Positions 23,001 through 32,135 of a stretch of 64,000 nucleotides of DNA are shown piece after piece. The notes below the pieces were generated by a model. The model saw nothing but the letters and a program-made list of their open reading frames with translations, was not told where the DNA came from and made no database searches. The translations under genes and the position numbers were made by a program. Numbering within the stretch: position 1 is the first letter of the stretch; the number at the start of each line of letters is the position of its first letter. Source of the stretch: Parapristionchus giblindavisi (lineage: Eukaryota; Nematoda; Chromadorea; Rhabditida; Diplogasteridae); the NCBI GenBank assembly GCA_943737045.1, contig CALSFV010000328.1, positions 124,001-188,000 on the forward strand. Direction: 5' to 3'.

Positions 23001-26000
23001 TATGCTGCACAGCGTTCTCATGACTTTCAAAGCAAGAACGACCGCTCAACATACAAACTCTCTCGAATACAATGGTCTCTCCTTTGTCTTGCTTTGGAAG
23101 AAAAATGGCTTGGACCAGAATACTGTGGCTGTTTTGCACGATTTTTACACTTGTATTTTTATGATCTTTTTTTTTTTAAATTTCCCAATTTGCTAACTGA
23201 TATCCATGCATCCAATCTGTCTGAAAGTTTGTTAGTGTTGATTGAAAGATTCAACTATTTCAGAAATCTCGATGAAACAAAGAACAAAACTCAAATATTT
23301 GAACAACAAACGAGTAAGTCCATCAATAATTCTATAATCTGATCTACTCTTCTTTCTTTCTTTCCCCTGTAGTCATTGCGAGGACTTTTTTGTTTCATGT
23401 GCATGGTAGCTGCATACCATGATTGTTAGATTTGTTCTAATTGTTTGTATTTCACTTTGTTATAAATGAATTCTCTGTTATTTAATAATGTACAGATGAG
23501 ACATGACAATAGGATCGTAAGACATGATACATATATTTTTTGAAACTGTACAAAAAAAGAGAAGTGTAAAAATCGTGCAAAAGTTGTCGCATCGGTGGGG
23601 ATCGAACCCGCAGCGCAAAAATTGTAAGCGACGTATTTACCATTGCGCCACCACTAGGTCGGTGGGAGAGCGCGGAGAAGTAGTCCATCATTGTACGGGA
23701 ATTCAATTGCCATTACATAGGAATTTCAAGGCATAAATTGCTCAAACTTTGGATTTTTTTAAATCCATGTACAGAGCCGTTTCGGATTTTTTAAACATAC
23801 ATTCTTATTCTGCAGAGAATGGGCTTTCAAATGAGCTATAAATCGTCACTTTTCGCCACCTTAAGCTGAAAGAGACTCCTTGTAAGAAAACGTACCCAGT
23901 TTTACGTACATACTCTCTGGCCTCAGTTTCGCCTCATTCATGTTACTTTTTTCAAGTGACTGTATCATATTTTTTACAAAAATCCTATGTGGGCTCGTCT
24001 ACTGATGAGGCCCAACCCACATGGGGCGGTTCCGGTGTCTAGAACCGAGGGCCGAAACATCGGACCGCGTTTGTTTTGCTTATAGTCTCCTTATCATTTC
24101 TTTTTTTATATTTGTTCACAGTCATGGAAAATTTCGTCTTCCGTCTCTCTCATTATAGCTCACAATATCTCCACAAATCGAGGTAGTAATCTCACTTCGA
24201 TTGAGTCATAGCAGTAACATGAGCCCCTCAAGCCGTCTATCTTTCCATTTCTGACTTTTGCCATCGAGCCGCGTGAGAAACTACTAGAGTCATTCGATAG
24301 TGTATCTTTCCCATTCCTCTCGTCACGAAATCTACTACGACGAAGTTATTTTGGTAGTGATCAAAGATTTATACTTATTCAAAGATGGATGCATATTGTT
24401 ATTGTAGTAGTGATCAAAGATGGATAAAAGATATAAGGCATAGGTAAATCCCGTTATTTATGGCACACGAAATCCTACGGGCGTATGCAAGTGATTTAAT
24501 TGTTGATTGATTATACCCATGCTAGGTAGTGGAGATAGATACGATGCTACGACAAAAAGAGCAAAGATGATTGTTACAATTACAATAAAAGAGATGAAGG
24601 AGCGATTTTCTTTGCTTCTTCGCTTTGATTTACTCATGGAAACTCGATTTTAGTCTTGCATTACAAATTATTGACAACTTTTTGCGTACTCACGACTTGC
24701 ATCTTTATTTCATTGGCCTTCAAAACAAAAGACACACACCGAAAATAGTAAAACGGCCCAAAACGAAAAATCTCAAAGAGCGATCTACGGAAAAGCCAAG
24801 TGGATTCAATGGATCATGTGGTGTTCAAATTCCACGAAAAGAAAATAAAACAGGCGAGAGTTCGTAAAACGAGGAGAGTTTTCTCTGTGTCCTTCCTTAT
24901 CGCAACTTTTGAACCGTGCCATAATACACTTACACTGTACGGATTCGTGACAGTATTCGTACCTGAGATATGGTCCTACCCATTATAATTCCCGCTATTT
25001 ATTTATCACTTGCTGTCACATTTATTGTAAGATAAATTAAATTAAATTAAATTAAATAATCAATAATTCAATCAATAATATCTTCAGCCTCTGTATTCCA
25101 CGGACCGGAGCTCGCGATATCCCGAGTGTCGCGCCGGCACATGAGCGAATACATTTGTGTGGCATCCAATGGAGTGCCACCCGATGAGAGCTGGACCATC
25201 AAACTTCTTGTCACTTGTAAGTTTTTCTTGACAGACATACAGACAGACAGACAGACAGACTGATAGGACGGGTCCTTTAAAGGCACACAACGAGCTAATT
25301 TGAAATTTCCGCTCTGTCAATACTCTCTCGTGTCCGAAGTAAGTCAGAGACTATCGTCAGAGCGACGTGTTTCAAATTAGATCGTGGTGTGCAATTAAGT
25401 AAAATTTAGGGGAAACGATGGCCAAGGATTACTGTGCCAAACAAGCAAATAATAATATTTGAAAACAATCTCCTGAAAAAAGTTGTGGGTGCGCTTTTAA
25501 TGGCCTTTTTACTCTGGTCTACGCGCATTGCAACACTTTACGGCTTAGGCTTACTCTAGCAGACTTTTATGGGGTTTAAAGCGGCTAATCTGGTACGCAA
25601 TAAATAATGATGTAAATAAACAAGGAAGCGTGAGCAACGTAAAAAGGGGGGATATCATTTTTTTCTTTTGACAGATTTTTTTTCTCTACAAAAATGTCCA
25701 AAAAAATAATGAATCGCAGGCAATGTAAGAAATTTGACCAAAAAAAATTCGCTTTTTCTTCAAATTAATTTGAAAAATATTAATAAAATTCCAGTCACTC
25801 CTCACGTCCTCGCGAAGAAAAAGGTGATCACAGTTCGAAGGGGACAGACAACGAGGATTTCTTGTGATGTCGAGGTTATATTTATTTATTTATTTAATAA
25901 ATTATTAATTTATTTCATTCCATCAAATCTATTTTCATAAAAATATTACGAATTTGATTTGTCGCATGCATTTTTTTATAAACTTTTTTTCCAGAAGCTT

Positions 26001-28097
26001 CTAGCGTACTAGTAATGACTTAATTTAATAATGATTTTAATTTTTAAATATAAAAATATTATAATTTAGGCCTGGCCTCGTCCTTCTATCACCTGGCAAC
26101 ACGACGGAGTTCACGTACACGATGGCAAGCACTACGCAGAGGTTTTTAAAATAATTATCATTTACTTTTTTTCTATCATTTCTATTCTTTCTCCTAAGAC
26201 CAATTCAGTTCCTATCCAATTTTGCCATATATCAATATCAATCCATGTCGAGAGTATTTTTTTCGTTCATGCCGAACATTTCGACAAATAAATAAATAAA
26301 ATTATATCATGAACATTATTCAACATAACGTTTGTGGTCGTATTGCATAAGTGTTCTACCGAAAAAGAGATATCGTAAGAGATTAGATTTTTTAAATATT
26401 GTGAATTATAAAATCAATATTTCTAGGACATGACCGTAACCGGTCCCATAACTACGGTGCACACCCTGGATATCAGGAACGCCTCCGACAAACACTACGG
26501 CGTGTACCGTTGCACGGCCAAGAATGATAATGGCCTACATCATGCGGATATCGAAGTAGTCGGTGGGTTTACAAAGATCAAAGATCAAAGATCAAAGACC
26601 AGAGACCGTAGACTAACTATCAAAGAACAAAGACAATTTATCATTAAATTTTGGCAGTTTCCTAGTGTTGTAGGTAATATTTTTGATATTCTACTGATTG
26701 CACACAAAAAATTGAATTCTGCATCGTTTTTTCCCCAATTTGATTTTACGAATGAATTCAATTCTGTATTGTTGCAGAGTCGGAAGATGACGCTCGTCTC
26801 GCCAATATAGTCAGGCCAGAAGGTAACTTTATTTTTTTTCAAATTTTTCAAATTATGCTTGATTCAACCCTCGGCTTTATTCACACTTTCCAGCACGGTT
26901 TGGTTCACTCTTTCACCCACCTGACTCACTATCACTAACTCCTTTCCTAACATATCCCCAGCATGAATACGATTATCGATCGATCAATAGATCGATAATC
27001 AATCGATAATCAATCGATAATCAATCAATAATCGATCGATAATCAATCAATAATCACTCGCACGGCACGTAGTTTTGGTTCTGCCCAGGTTCCGGTGAAC
27101 CGCCGCACTCTTCCCCGTCTGCACCTTCTCCACAGTCGTCCATTGACGATGACGATTCAGACGACTACGATGACGTCATCGATCGATTCACTACAGTAAT
27201 CGAGTCGACTACCGTATCCCATCGGCATCGTCATCATGAGCCGGTCCTGACGGGACGGCTTCAGCATGAGGAGCGGTTGACCACGGTGGCCTCGTATCGG
27301 CAACCAGGCAGGTGTTTACGGCAAATCGATAAGAGGGCACTAGGTCGGATGAAAACCGATGAATAAGATCCGACTGGATGATAACTATTCGCATATATGA
27401 GGGACAATAGACAAATTATGCAAATGGTTATCATCCAGTCGGTTATTATTCATCGGTTCTCATTCGACCTAGTGCCGATAAGAGCCATTACGAGTATGGA
27501 GTAGTGTGCGCATAAATAGAATTTGTCCAGAAATTATACTCATAAAATGAAAAAAAGTCAACCGATCATCGTCCAAATTTCACGTTGTCTGGTGTTCAAA
27601 ATTCACGAAAAGGAAAGAAAATGGAGAAACTCCTCGTTTTGCGCACTCTCTCTCGCCTCTTTCTTTTTCTTTCCTTTTTTTGTGATTTTTGAAAGTTGGA
27701 ACTAAAAATCAATATTTCCCTGACACGGTAAAGGTAAAAGGTAAAGGTGCAACCCGTTATTCACACACACACACACGAAGTCCTGCGGGTGACCACTGCT
27801 AGGCCTCAATTTTCCAATATCCCTCATTTGGATATTGGAAAATTGAGATTCGCATGTGGGTATTCACATAATCACGTGCTCTAACACTAAACACTCATCG
27901 AAAAGCACACTCCACTTCACACGTTGTAAAAATAAAAATTCATGTGAAATAAAGATCACAAAAATCGATAATTGAAATTCAATAATCGTTAATTATTGAT
28001 TGGTCCAATTTCAGTGCTCGGTCAAATCGGATTGAATAAGGCTTCATCGTTCGGAGCACTATCGTGCCTTCTATTAATTTTGCCCGTGCTCTTTTAA
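12612..28097 (+). CDS. rig-5: RIG-5-like Ig-superfamily cell-surface protein, 14 exons
   Basis: Neuronal adhesion protein of the lachesin/DIP-Dpr type; the family acts at the cell surface through its N-terminal Ig domain. Exons: 12612-12660, 14818-14939, 15876-15929, 18244-18333, 18790-18868, 21626-21702, 21901-21985, 25088-25216, 25795-25874, 26070-26141, 26427-26562, 26778-26822, 27089-27307, 28015-28097; 439 residues with all phases agreeing. A signal peptide (MAWCPPPLFILTISLS) spans exon 1. Ig1 has HFKC...GNYSCQV with VAFIRP where Trp is usual. Ig2 has VTLTC...WRRQDRQIIRYNGA...SEYICVASNG. Ig3 has RISC...ITWQ...YGVYRCTAKN. An Asp-rich linker (DDDDSDDYDDV) leads to a hydrophobic tail (ALSCLLLILPVLF) fitting GPI attachment. 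The intron after 27307 appears to use GC (CAG|GCAGGT); the neighbouring GT breaks the frame. Ortholog naming is from memory of the family. Confidence 0.85.
12661..14690. other. rig-5 intron 1
   Basis: Holds a repeat H copy (13128-13205, ending in TTTACCTTTT runs), a TATA-containing stretch (CTATATAAAAGC at 13550) followed by GGCGGAAACACCATGAAGCACATT that recurs near 17223 and 44530, and otherwise unassigned sequence. A Lys/Pro-rich minus-strand frame at 12910-13090 was considered and not accepted. Confidence 0.4.
14688..14795. mobile_element. MITE family B copy (end-degraded)
   Basis: GCTCCGCTCTGTTCACACTC...GCGAGAGAATATTGCC...TTAGCTCGGGGTATGCC. Its right end is 22 nt upstream of the second rig-5 exon. 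Confidence 0.7.
15010..15137. mobile_element. MITE family A copy, intact
   Basis: TTAAAGGGAGAGTGACCTCT to GAGGTTACGCTCCCTTTAA, with TTAA at both edges. Sits in rig-5 intron 2. Confidence 0.85.
15958..16063. mobile_element. MITE family B copy
   Basis: ATCCGCTCTGGTCACACTCT...AGCGAGAGAGTGTTGCC...ATAGCTCGGTTGTGTC TTTAAAG. The left terminus has decayed into flanking DNA. Rig-5 intron 3. Confidence 0.7.
16064..16799. other. rig-5 intron 3, unassigned part
   Basis: CCTCCGCGTTAACCCC-like short repeats at 16180-16225. No exon fits the phases of the flanking exons. Confidence 0.4.
16800..16932. repeat. (CT)n pyrimidine tract
   Basis: About 130 bp of CTCTCTCC-type repeat on the + strand. Faces a (GA)n tract 110 bp downstream. 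Confidence 0.9.
17035..17152. repeat. (GA)n purine tract, inverse of 16800-16932
   Basis: GAGAGAGAGA-type repeat in opposite sense to the preceding pyrimidine tract, so the two strands of the transcript could pair over about 100 nt. Confidence 0.9.
17280..17350. repeat. Repeat H copy
   Basis: CACCCGCAGGACTTCGTGTG, AATAACGGGTTGTAC, then TTTACCTTTTCC. Other copies: 11645, 13128, 24430 and 27725 (both inverted), 40600 (inverted), 55295. Confidence 0.6.
17351..18240. other. rig-5 intron 3, right part
   Basis: No repeat family or exon recognised apart from GGG/GGA-rich stretches around 17980-18060 and 18100. Ends at the acceptor before exon 18244. Confidence 0.35.
18521..18753. mobile_element. 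MITE family A copy interrupted by a family C element
   Basis: TTAAAGGGAGGGTAACCTCA and GAGGTAACGCTCCCTTTAA bound it. The family C element at 18581-18689 is inserted at its TTA. Rig-5 intron 4. Confidence 0.85.
18581..18689. mobile_element. MITE family C, TTA target duplication
   Basis: Palindrome TGCACTGTTACATTTGCC ... GGCAAATGTAACAGTGTA with CCCCTCCGCCGC core, flanked by TTA at 18578-18580 and 18690-18692. A 3-bp TTA/TWA duplication is the PIF/Harbinger habit. Confidence 0.85.
18908..19030. mobile_element. MITE family C copy with poly-C run
   Basis: TTTGCCTTACGTGCCTTGGC...GGCAAATGTAACGATGCA, with a run of about 17 C at 18944-18960 replacing part of the core. Confidence 0.7.
19275..19376. 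mobile_element. Decayed MITE family A copy
   Basis: CAGTCTCTTCACTGCTCAAA...GCAGAGAACAGAGAAATAGC...GAGAGACGGTAGAGAGAGG. Termini worn. Rig-5 intron 5. Confidence 0.5.
19484..19617. repeat. CTCCCT pyrimidine tract
   Basis: CCCTCTCCCTCTC-type repeat. Serine/proline/leucine frames across it are artefacts. Confidence 0.85.
20262..21150. repeat. 900-bp minisatellite, 15/21-bp unit TCTAGAATCTCTACC
   Basis: About 50 units of TCTAGAATCTCTACC, alternating with variants TCTAGGATCTCTCCC and units with an extra TCTCCC or TCCCTT. The arrangement itself repeats in blocks of about 165-170 bp (20515-20680 resembles 20695-20860). It lies in rig-5 intron 5. The 271- and 306-residue frames (SRISTSRIST, LESLPLESLP) are translations of the repeat. 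Confidence 0.92.
21151..21625. other. End of rig-5 intron 5
   Basis: Open frames here (21307-21600) show no domain, and none fits the rig-5 phase. Closes with TTTCAG before exon 21626. Confidence 0.4.
22078..22445. mobile_element. Palindromic element, 370 bp
   Basis: Ends CACAATGTTCTATAGACTGT and its complement. Arms of about 130-150 bp contain CGACCGCTCAACATAGAAAC and GCAATCGTCTTTCGCTTGTC. Related sequence forms the spacer of the next foldback (22997-23130) and a fragment near 50890-50995. Rig-5 intron 7. Confidence 0.8.
22926..22996 (+). ncRNA. tRNA-like sequence in left foldback arm
   Basis: TGGCGCAGTGG (A-box-like) and GGTTCGATCCC (B box) are 40 nt apart, with a GGTGG/CCACC pairing near the ends. 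Stems are imperfect. A tRNA-derived SINE head is a likelier reading than a functional tRNA. Confidence 0.45.
23586..23660 (-). ncRNA. tRNA-like sequence in right foldback arm
   Basis: Mirror of 22926-22996: GGGATCGAACCC on the + strand is the B box read from the minus strand. Differs from the left copy at a few positions, including the A box (TGGCGCAATGG). Confidence 0.45.
23877..25087. other. rig-5 intron 7, right part
   Basis: Includes an inverted repeat H copy (24430-24490) and a repeat J copy (24780-24915: GGTGTTCAAATTCCACGAAA, then AAACGAGGAGAGTTTTCTC). The open frame at 24625-24867 has no recognisable domain. Confidence 0.4.
25231..25262. repeat. (CAGA)n microsatellite
   Basis: Six to seven CAGA units just after the rig-5 exon ending 25216. 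Confidence 0.9.
25272..25398. mobile_element. MITE family B copy
   Basis: TTTAAAGGCACACAACGAGC to GATCGTGGTGTGCAATTAAG, with the loop altered (GTCCGAAGTAAGTCAG). Rig-5 intron 8. Confidence 0.75.
26950..27060. repeat. ATCGATAATCA tandem repeat
   Basis: About eight units of ATCGATAATCA and ATCAATAATCG in rig-5 intron 12. Confidence 0.85.
27336..27476. mobile_element. hAT-like MITE, family P, 8-bp TSD
   Basis: Palindrome GGCACTAGGTCGGATGA ... TCATTCGACCTAGTGCC flanked by perfect GATAAGAG duplications (27328-27335 and 27477-27484). The 8-bp TSD is a hAT trait. Rig-5 intron 13. Confidence 0.88.
27540..27808. repeat. Repeat J copy followed by inverted repeat H copy
   Basis: 27540-27705 carries GGTGTTCAAAATTCACGAAA and TTTGTGATTTTTGAAAGTT. 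27725-27800 is repeat H in complement (AAAGGTAAAGG...CGAAGTCCTGCGGGTGACC), with a (CA)n insert. End of rig-5 intron 13. Confidence 0.6.
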
Positions 28098-28109
28098 TCG
28101 AAATCATCC

Positions 28110-28231
28110 TTAAAGGCACACCCCCAGCTAATTTTACTCTCTGCTCTGGCAACATTCTCTCGCAGACAAAGAAAGCGAGAGAACATTGACAGAGCCCAGA
28201 GCTTCAAATTGCCTCGGGGTGTGCCTTTAAA
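28110..28231. mobile_element. MITE family B copy, near-consensus
   Basis: CTTAAAGGCACACCCCCAGC to CTCGGGGTGTGCCTTTAAAG, starting 13 nt after the rig-5 stop. It would lie in the 3' UTR. Confidence 0.88.
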
Positions 28232-28364
28232 GATCTGGTAGGCTCTCCCAGACATTCCCGCGGTGTAGTCGTACAATTCTGTCTCTACTGATGATAACCC
28301 TTTCCATTCCATTCCATCCTTAGTGATATCCCCTATTAGAGTCCTCTATTTTTCTCTGTCATCC

Positions 28365-28447
28365 CCTTCCTGCGTCTCTTCATTTCGCACGCTATTTCTC
28401 CGTTCTCTGTCTCCGAGAGAGCATTGAGCAGTGAAAAGACTCTTTCT
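28365..28447. mobile_element. Partial MITE family A copy
   Basis: GCGTCTCTTCATTTCGCACG...CTCCGAGAGAGCATTGAGC...GAAAAGACTC, without the GGGAGCG termini. Confidence 0.5.
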
Positions 28448-28642
28448 CTTTGAACAAAACTCGCAACTATTCATTCCAAGTCATTGCCATGTATTGTACA
28501 CATATATTTTAGGTGCTTTCGGTCATGATCTACTTCGAAAAATTCCTTCACTTTCATTTTTTATCAAAATCATCACACAGAAAAAAGTGTTAAATCACTC
28601 CAGCTGTGCTAAACAGTGCGCAAGACCTATTGTTTGATATAG

Positions 28643-28763
28643 GTAAAGTCACACTTCGAGTTAATTTAAAACTCTCCGCTTTGGCAACGCTTTCTCGCTT
28701 CTTTGTTGGCGAGAGAGTGTTGCCAGAGCGGAGAGTTTCATATTAGCTTGGGTTTGCCTTTAA
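28643..28763. mobile_element. MITE family B copy
   Basis: TAAAGTCACACTTCGAGTTA...AGAGAGTGTTGCCAGAGCGG...GCTTGGGTTTGCCTTTAACT. Confidence 0.82.
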
Positions 28764-29148
28764 CTCTTTATAGGTGTCACTGTATTCATTTCACACCTTT
28801 TCTCTGTGTGATGAAACTTTATTGTGTATTGTACTCCTCGTCTTTAGATTTACTACGGGTCCTATCGATCATTCTCAATAATAATTTCATCTCAGTTTTC
28901 TTTCTCATTCTACTATGTATTTCAATATTTTTGATAAACTGTTCACAGTATTATGTTTGTATTCCATCGATATACATAAAGAGTGTGGGAGGAAAGAGAT
29001 ACATTAAAATTATTTCAAATTATTCACGGAAACACACGGAACAGAGTATATTTAACACTTTTTGAGTTATTCTGCACGCAAAAACTGTCGGATATAATAC
29101 TTCACAGACCTACTTTGCCCTCTGCATGGTCGCCACGGAACGTAGAGA
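28764..29148. other. AT-rich intergenic stretch
   Basis: No exon or repeat family recognised between the family B copy and the mariner. Confidence 0.4.
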
Positions 29149-29150
29149 TA

Positions 29151-30446
29151 CAGGGTGCGGCATAATTACGGAGACAAGCTGTCTGATCTCCCCTCATCAC
29201 ATGTGTTGAGCAAATCGGCTCAACTTATAACATTTTATCAACAACTATCATAGCAACAACAATCAATGACTACTTCTCAATTCTGCCTCATTTCGCGCGA
29301 ATAACTTGCTTTAAAGGGGTCGGGTGTGCATCGACGGTGGCGGACAGGTACGGCACGTCAATCTTGTCCCATTTCCGGAGAAGGGTATGATTCAGCGACT
29401 CCAGATTCCAGTGGGGACGAGCACAGGCCTTGCTCTCGTGAACTGACCACACAGAATATTCGAGGTTCAGATCGGACGAGCAGGCAGGCAATTCCGAGGA
29501 GGTGATGAAGGAGGGACAGGGGCTCTTCAGCCAGGCTTGCGCAATCTTCGCTATTTGAGCCCTTGTAGAATCTTTCAGCTAACACCATCGCTTGTTCCCG
29601 AAGTGGAGCTTGGCTCAGGAGTTCATAAAGTTCTTCAGGATCCATTTTAGGCAGTTCTCGTTGTTCATCTTGACACCGGGATCAACGAAAAGCGGGGGAT
29701 TTTTGCCTGTAGCACAGGTGTCAACTCAGACGATTATTTTCCGGGGAGGAGAGACTTGATTTACGACTCTACCCCTCTCATCCGATAGACAGGAGTCATC
29801 TGCTCATATTATATCGTTTTGGGCACTGTACGATTGTTTTACAGTGAACAGCTTCTCATCGTAGAAAAGTGCCACCTTGTGTCCGCCGACGCAGTTCCAG
29901 CCGGGAGTGACTTTCGTCATTCGAGCGTGGCATGAGAATTCCGATCGGAAAGGATGTCGGCCATTCTCACCCGTTATGGGTGAAGGTACAGCTTGCCCCG
30001 GGTGATCCATATGACCGATCTATTCTATACTCCCAGCTTCTTTGCCTTATTCTTTCAGCTCATCTTGCCGATGTACCGGACTTCATCTGTGATGTTCCTA
30101 ACGACCCTCTTCGCGGTACCATAATTTTTCATCCCATGTGATCATGGACAGTATTGAACTCGGGGAAGAGATTGATTACTTTGTGGACGATCGAACGATG
30201 CACTTTGAGCCTCCTAGTGGTCTCCGAAACTGCGACACCGGGTTGGTACAGAGGAAAAATGGAAGTGGGGTAGAGACTAAGACGTACCATTTCACTGAAT
30301 GAAAAGCAATCAACGCCAAAAAAAATAAGACAGGAGATACTCATAATGATGAGTTTTAATGAAATGATTTCGAGAGCGCCGATGGAACACCCACCAGCCG
30401 CTGCTAAATGCAAGAAGTCTTGTCTCCGTAATTCTGCCGCACCCTG
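29151..30446 (-). mobile_element. Full-length but inactivated mariner transposon
   Basis: 1296 bp, the usual mariner length. Terminal repeats of about 28 bp start CAGGGTGCGGCATAATTACG (left) and match the complement of the right end, with TA at 29149-29150 and 30447-30448. Transposase remnants read on the minus strand in broken frames. From N to C these are a helix-turn-helix piece (VSETTRRLKVHRSIVHKVI, about 30150-30250), a catalytic-region piece LFYDEKLFTVKQSYSAQND (about 29810-29870) containing one Asp, and a C-terminal part with SSDLNLEYSVWSVHESKA and LLRKWDKIDVPYLSATVDA (about 29295-29480) with the final Asp. In-frame stops and shifts separate them. Confidence 0.9.
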
Positions 30447-30458
30447 TAATATTAACAA
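29288..30458 (-). pseudogene. Mariner transposase pseudogene
   Basis: DDE/D transposase of the IS630-Tc1-mariner superfamily, which would cut and paste the element through its terminal repeats. Open segments at 30458-30129, 30010-29804, 29645-29358 and 29491-29288 lie in different frames, so no functional protein is made. The segment order and spacing match a whole transposase, so this is decay by point mutation and small indels, not truncation. Confidence 0.85.
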
Positions 30459-30740
30459 GTCGAACGTCGAACTAAGTCGAACGAGTTGATTTCAAATCCG
30501 TATTCAAAATCTGCCAGTAACACAAAAAGAAAAAAGTGCAATCCACAGAGCATAAGGCCTGCGAAGTGTTATTTATGTTGGTTGATCGTATGCTCCGTGG
30601 ATTACATTTGTTTGCTCTGTAAGGATGATACTGAAAGGATCTCTGTAAGGATGACACTAAGTATCTGTTTTTGTATGGCTTATCCCACGTATTTCCTTTT
30701 GTCATGTTCTTTGCTTTCGTACCATCTTCTAGCCGCCCTT
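30451..30740. repeat. Diverged copy of palindrome family K
   Basis: AACACAAAAAGAAAAAAGTG, ATCCACAGAGCATAAGGCC and TATGCTCCGTGGATTACATT correspond to the better copy at 60111-60250. The second half is disrupted. Confidence 0.5.
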
Positions 30741-30887
30741 ACAGAGAACGCGTTTTCACACACTGACTGAAACTTTCCTGTGTCCGGGGAAAGGTTCACT
30801 ATTCCATTAATTATTCCATTACCTGTGGGTGTAATTGATTGATAGCTAGGGATTTATTACGCGTAAATATTTCAATGATATGTAATA

Positions 30888-31075
30888 GGGTTGGCAATAA
30901 CGGACACGCATTGCGGGCCCGCAATGACTACTTTATTCCTATCTGGCCACTTTTTGTGATCGGTCGTTCTTTTGTTCTCTTCACTTTCCTTCGCTCTCTC
31001 GTTTGCTTGAGAGAACAGAATCATTGCGGGCCCGCAATGGCACAGAGTTGGTTTTTACACCCGAATAACCAACTC
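30888..31075. mobile_element. TA-flanked inverted-repeat element
   Basis: GGGTTGGCAATAACGG and the complement of AATAACCAACTC bracket inner inverted blocks CATTGCGGGCCCGCAATG. TA at 30886-30887 and 31076-31077. Confidence 0.6.
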
Positions 31076-31274
31076 TAATATGTAATACCTCGATCATCTT
31101 TATTCGTCGCAAAATTTTTATAACAAAAACAAAAAAAATGGTAAAGAAAAAATCCCATTATTTATATTTTATAATAATGGTGTGGTATCATCAATGTTTA
31201 AAAAGATCGTTGAGAGATAATGATCGAGTGAAACCTATTTGATCCTCTTGCTAAATGGTCACAATTTTTGAATT

Positions 31275-31562
31275 TATTTTTTTCAAATTAAGTACAAGAA
31301 GTACCTGCTCAGGCTAATTTCTATTCTGTTTAACAGCCATATGTCTTCTACATTTAGTATATTACAGTTTCTTATGCACTGTTACATTTGCATTACGTGC
31401 CTACACCGTAACCCCCTCCGCCGCGTCTCCGAGGCGGCGGAGGGGGTTACGGCGTAAGCACGTAATGCAAATGTAGCGGTGCATTAGAGTTTCGTGATAT
31501 TTCGAGTTCTTCGAGAGAATTTATGATTGGATAAAGGAGGTAGAAAATAGTTATGTTGGGTA
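31275..31562. mobile_element. Old fragment of the 5474-8639 foldback arm
   Basis: TACAAGAAGTACCTGCTCAG...CATATGTCTTCTACATTTAG...GAGTTCTTCGAGAGAATTTA aligns with 5960-6110. A family C MITE has inserted inside it at 31375-31483. Confidence 0.75.
31375..31483. mobile_element. MITE family C copy, TTA target duplication
   Basis: TGCACTGTTACATTTGC ... GCAAATGTAGCGGTGCA flanked by TTA (31372-31374, 31484-31486), nested in the old foldback fragment. Confidence 0.85.
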
Positions 31563-31574
31563 TAGTGCTGAATA

Positions 31575-31935
31575 ACTTATCGCGGTGACGGCTTAAAGTA
31601 GTCGTCACACTTGGAGTCCACCATAGCACAGTCGAGGAATACTGGAAATCCATTGGAATGAGAACATTTTTCGGTCGATTCATACCCCATGATCACACCA
31701 AAACCAACCTTGATCGTTGAATCGATGATTCCATTACCCACCCCACTCTCCACTCTGGGGATCGATGACTGGACCGGCTCACAACGGGGTATGAAAAGTG
31801 GATCTACTACGATAACAACCACAAGTGAGCCGAGAGGATTGAAGAACGAGAGACACCACACGAAGCCCCCAAACCTAAACTGCGCACGCAAAAACCCATG
31901 CTTTCAGTATGGTGGGGGAATGGATGGTATGATCA
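31575..31935 (+). pseudogene. Mariner transposase remnant, second subfamily
   Basis: The + strand around 31775-31930 reads LTTGYEKWIYYDNNHK, a stop, then AERIEERETPHEAPKPKL and KPMLSVWWGN. These match the V(T/V)GDEKWIYYDN and MLSVWW landmarks of mariner transposases. The catalytic Asp is replaced by Tyr and an in-frame TGA follows HK. Upstream codons are scrambled. The fragment ends abruptly at the GGGTCC end of a family L element. It is unrelated in detail to the element at 29151. Confidence 0.75.
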
Positions 31936-31936
31936 G

Positions 31937-32135
31937 GGGTCCGTCCAATCTGTCAAAAAAGATGCGAATAAAGTTGCGAACAAAGTTCGCAACTTTGTTC
32001 GCATCTTTTTCTCTAAATCTCTCGAAATACACGCTCTCTAATTCTCTCTAACAAAAGATGCGAAGAAAGTTGCGACCAAAAGATCGCAACAAAGTTGCGA
32101 ACTTTCTTGCGAGGTCGGTTAGAGCAGGCGAGAGA
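31937..32135. mobile_element. Family L palindromes (AAGATGCGAACAAAGTTGCG)
   Basis: GGGGTCCGTCCAATCTGTCA leads into AAAGATGCGAATAAAGTTGCGAAC and its complement, with a second set at 32055-32125. The same end, complemented, is at 38192-38215. Confidence 0.65.

Larger units (their letters stand above)
22705..23876. mobile_element. Foldback element with tRNA-like arms
   Basis: Left arm 22705-22996 begins AGTCTCTTTCAGCTTAAGGT; right arm about 23583-23876 ends in its complement. The spacer carries a relative of the preceding palindrome, so one element has probably captured or received the other. Both arms carry the same tRNA-like segment. Rig-5 intron 7. Confidence 0.82.
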
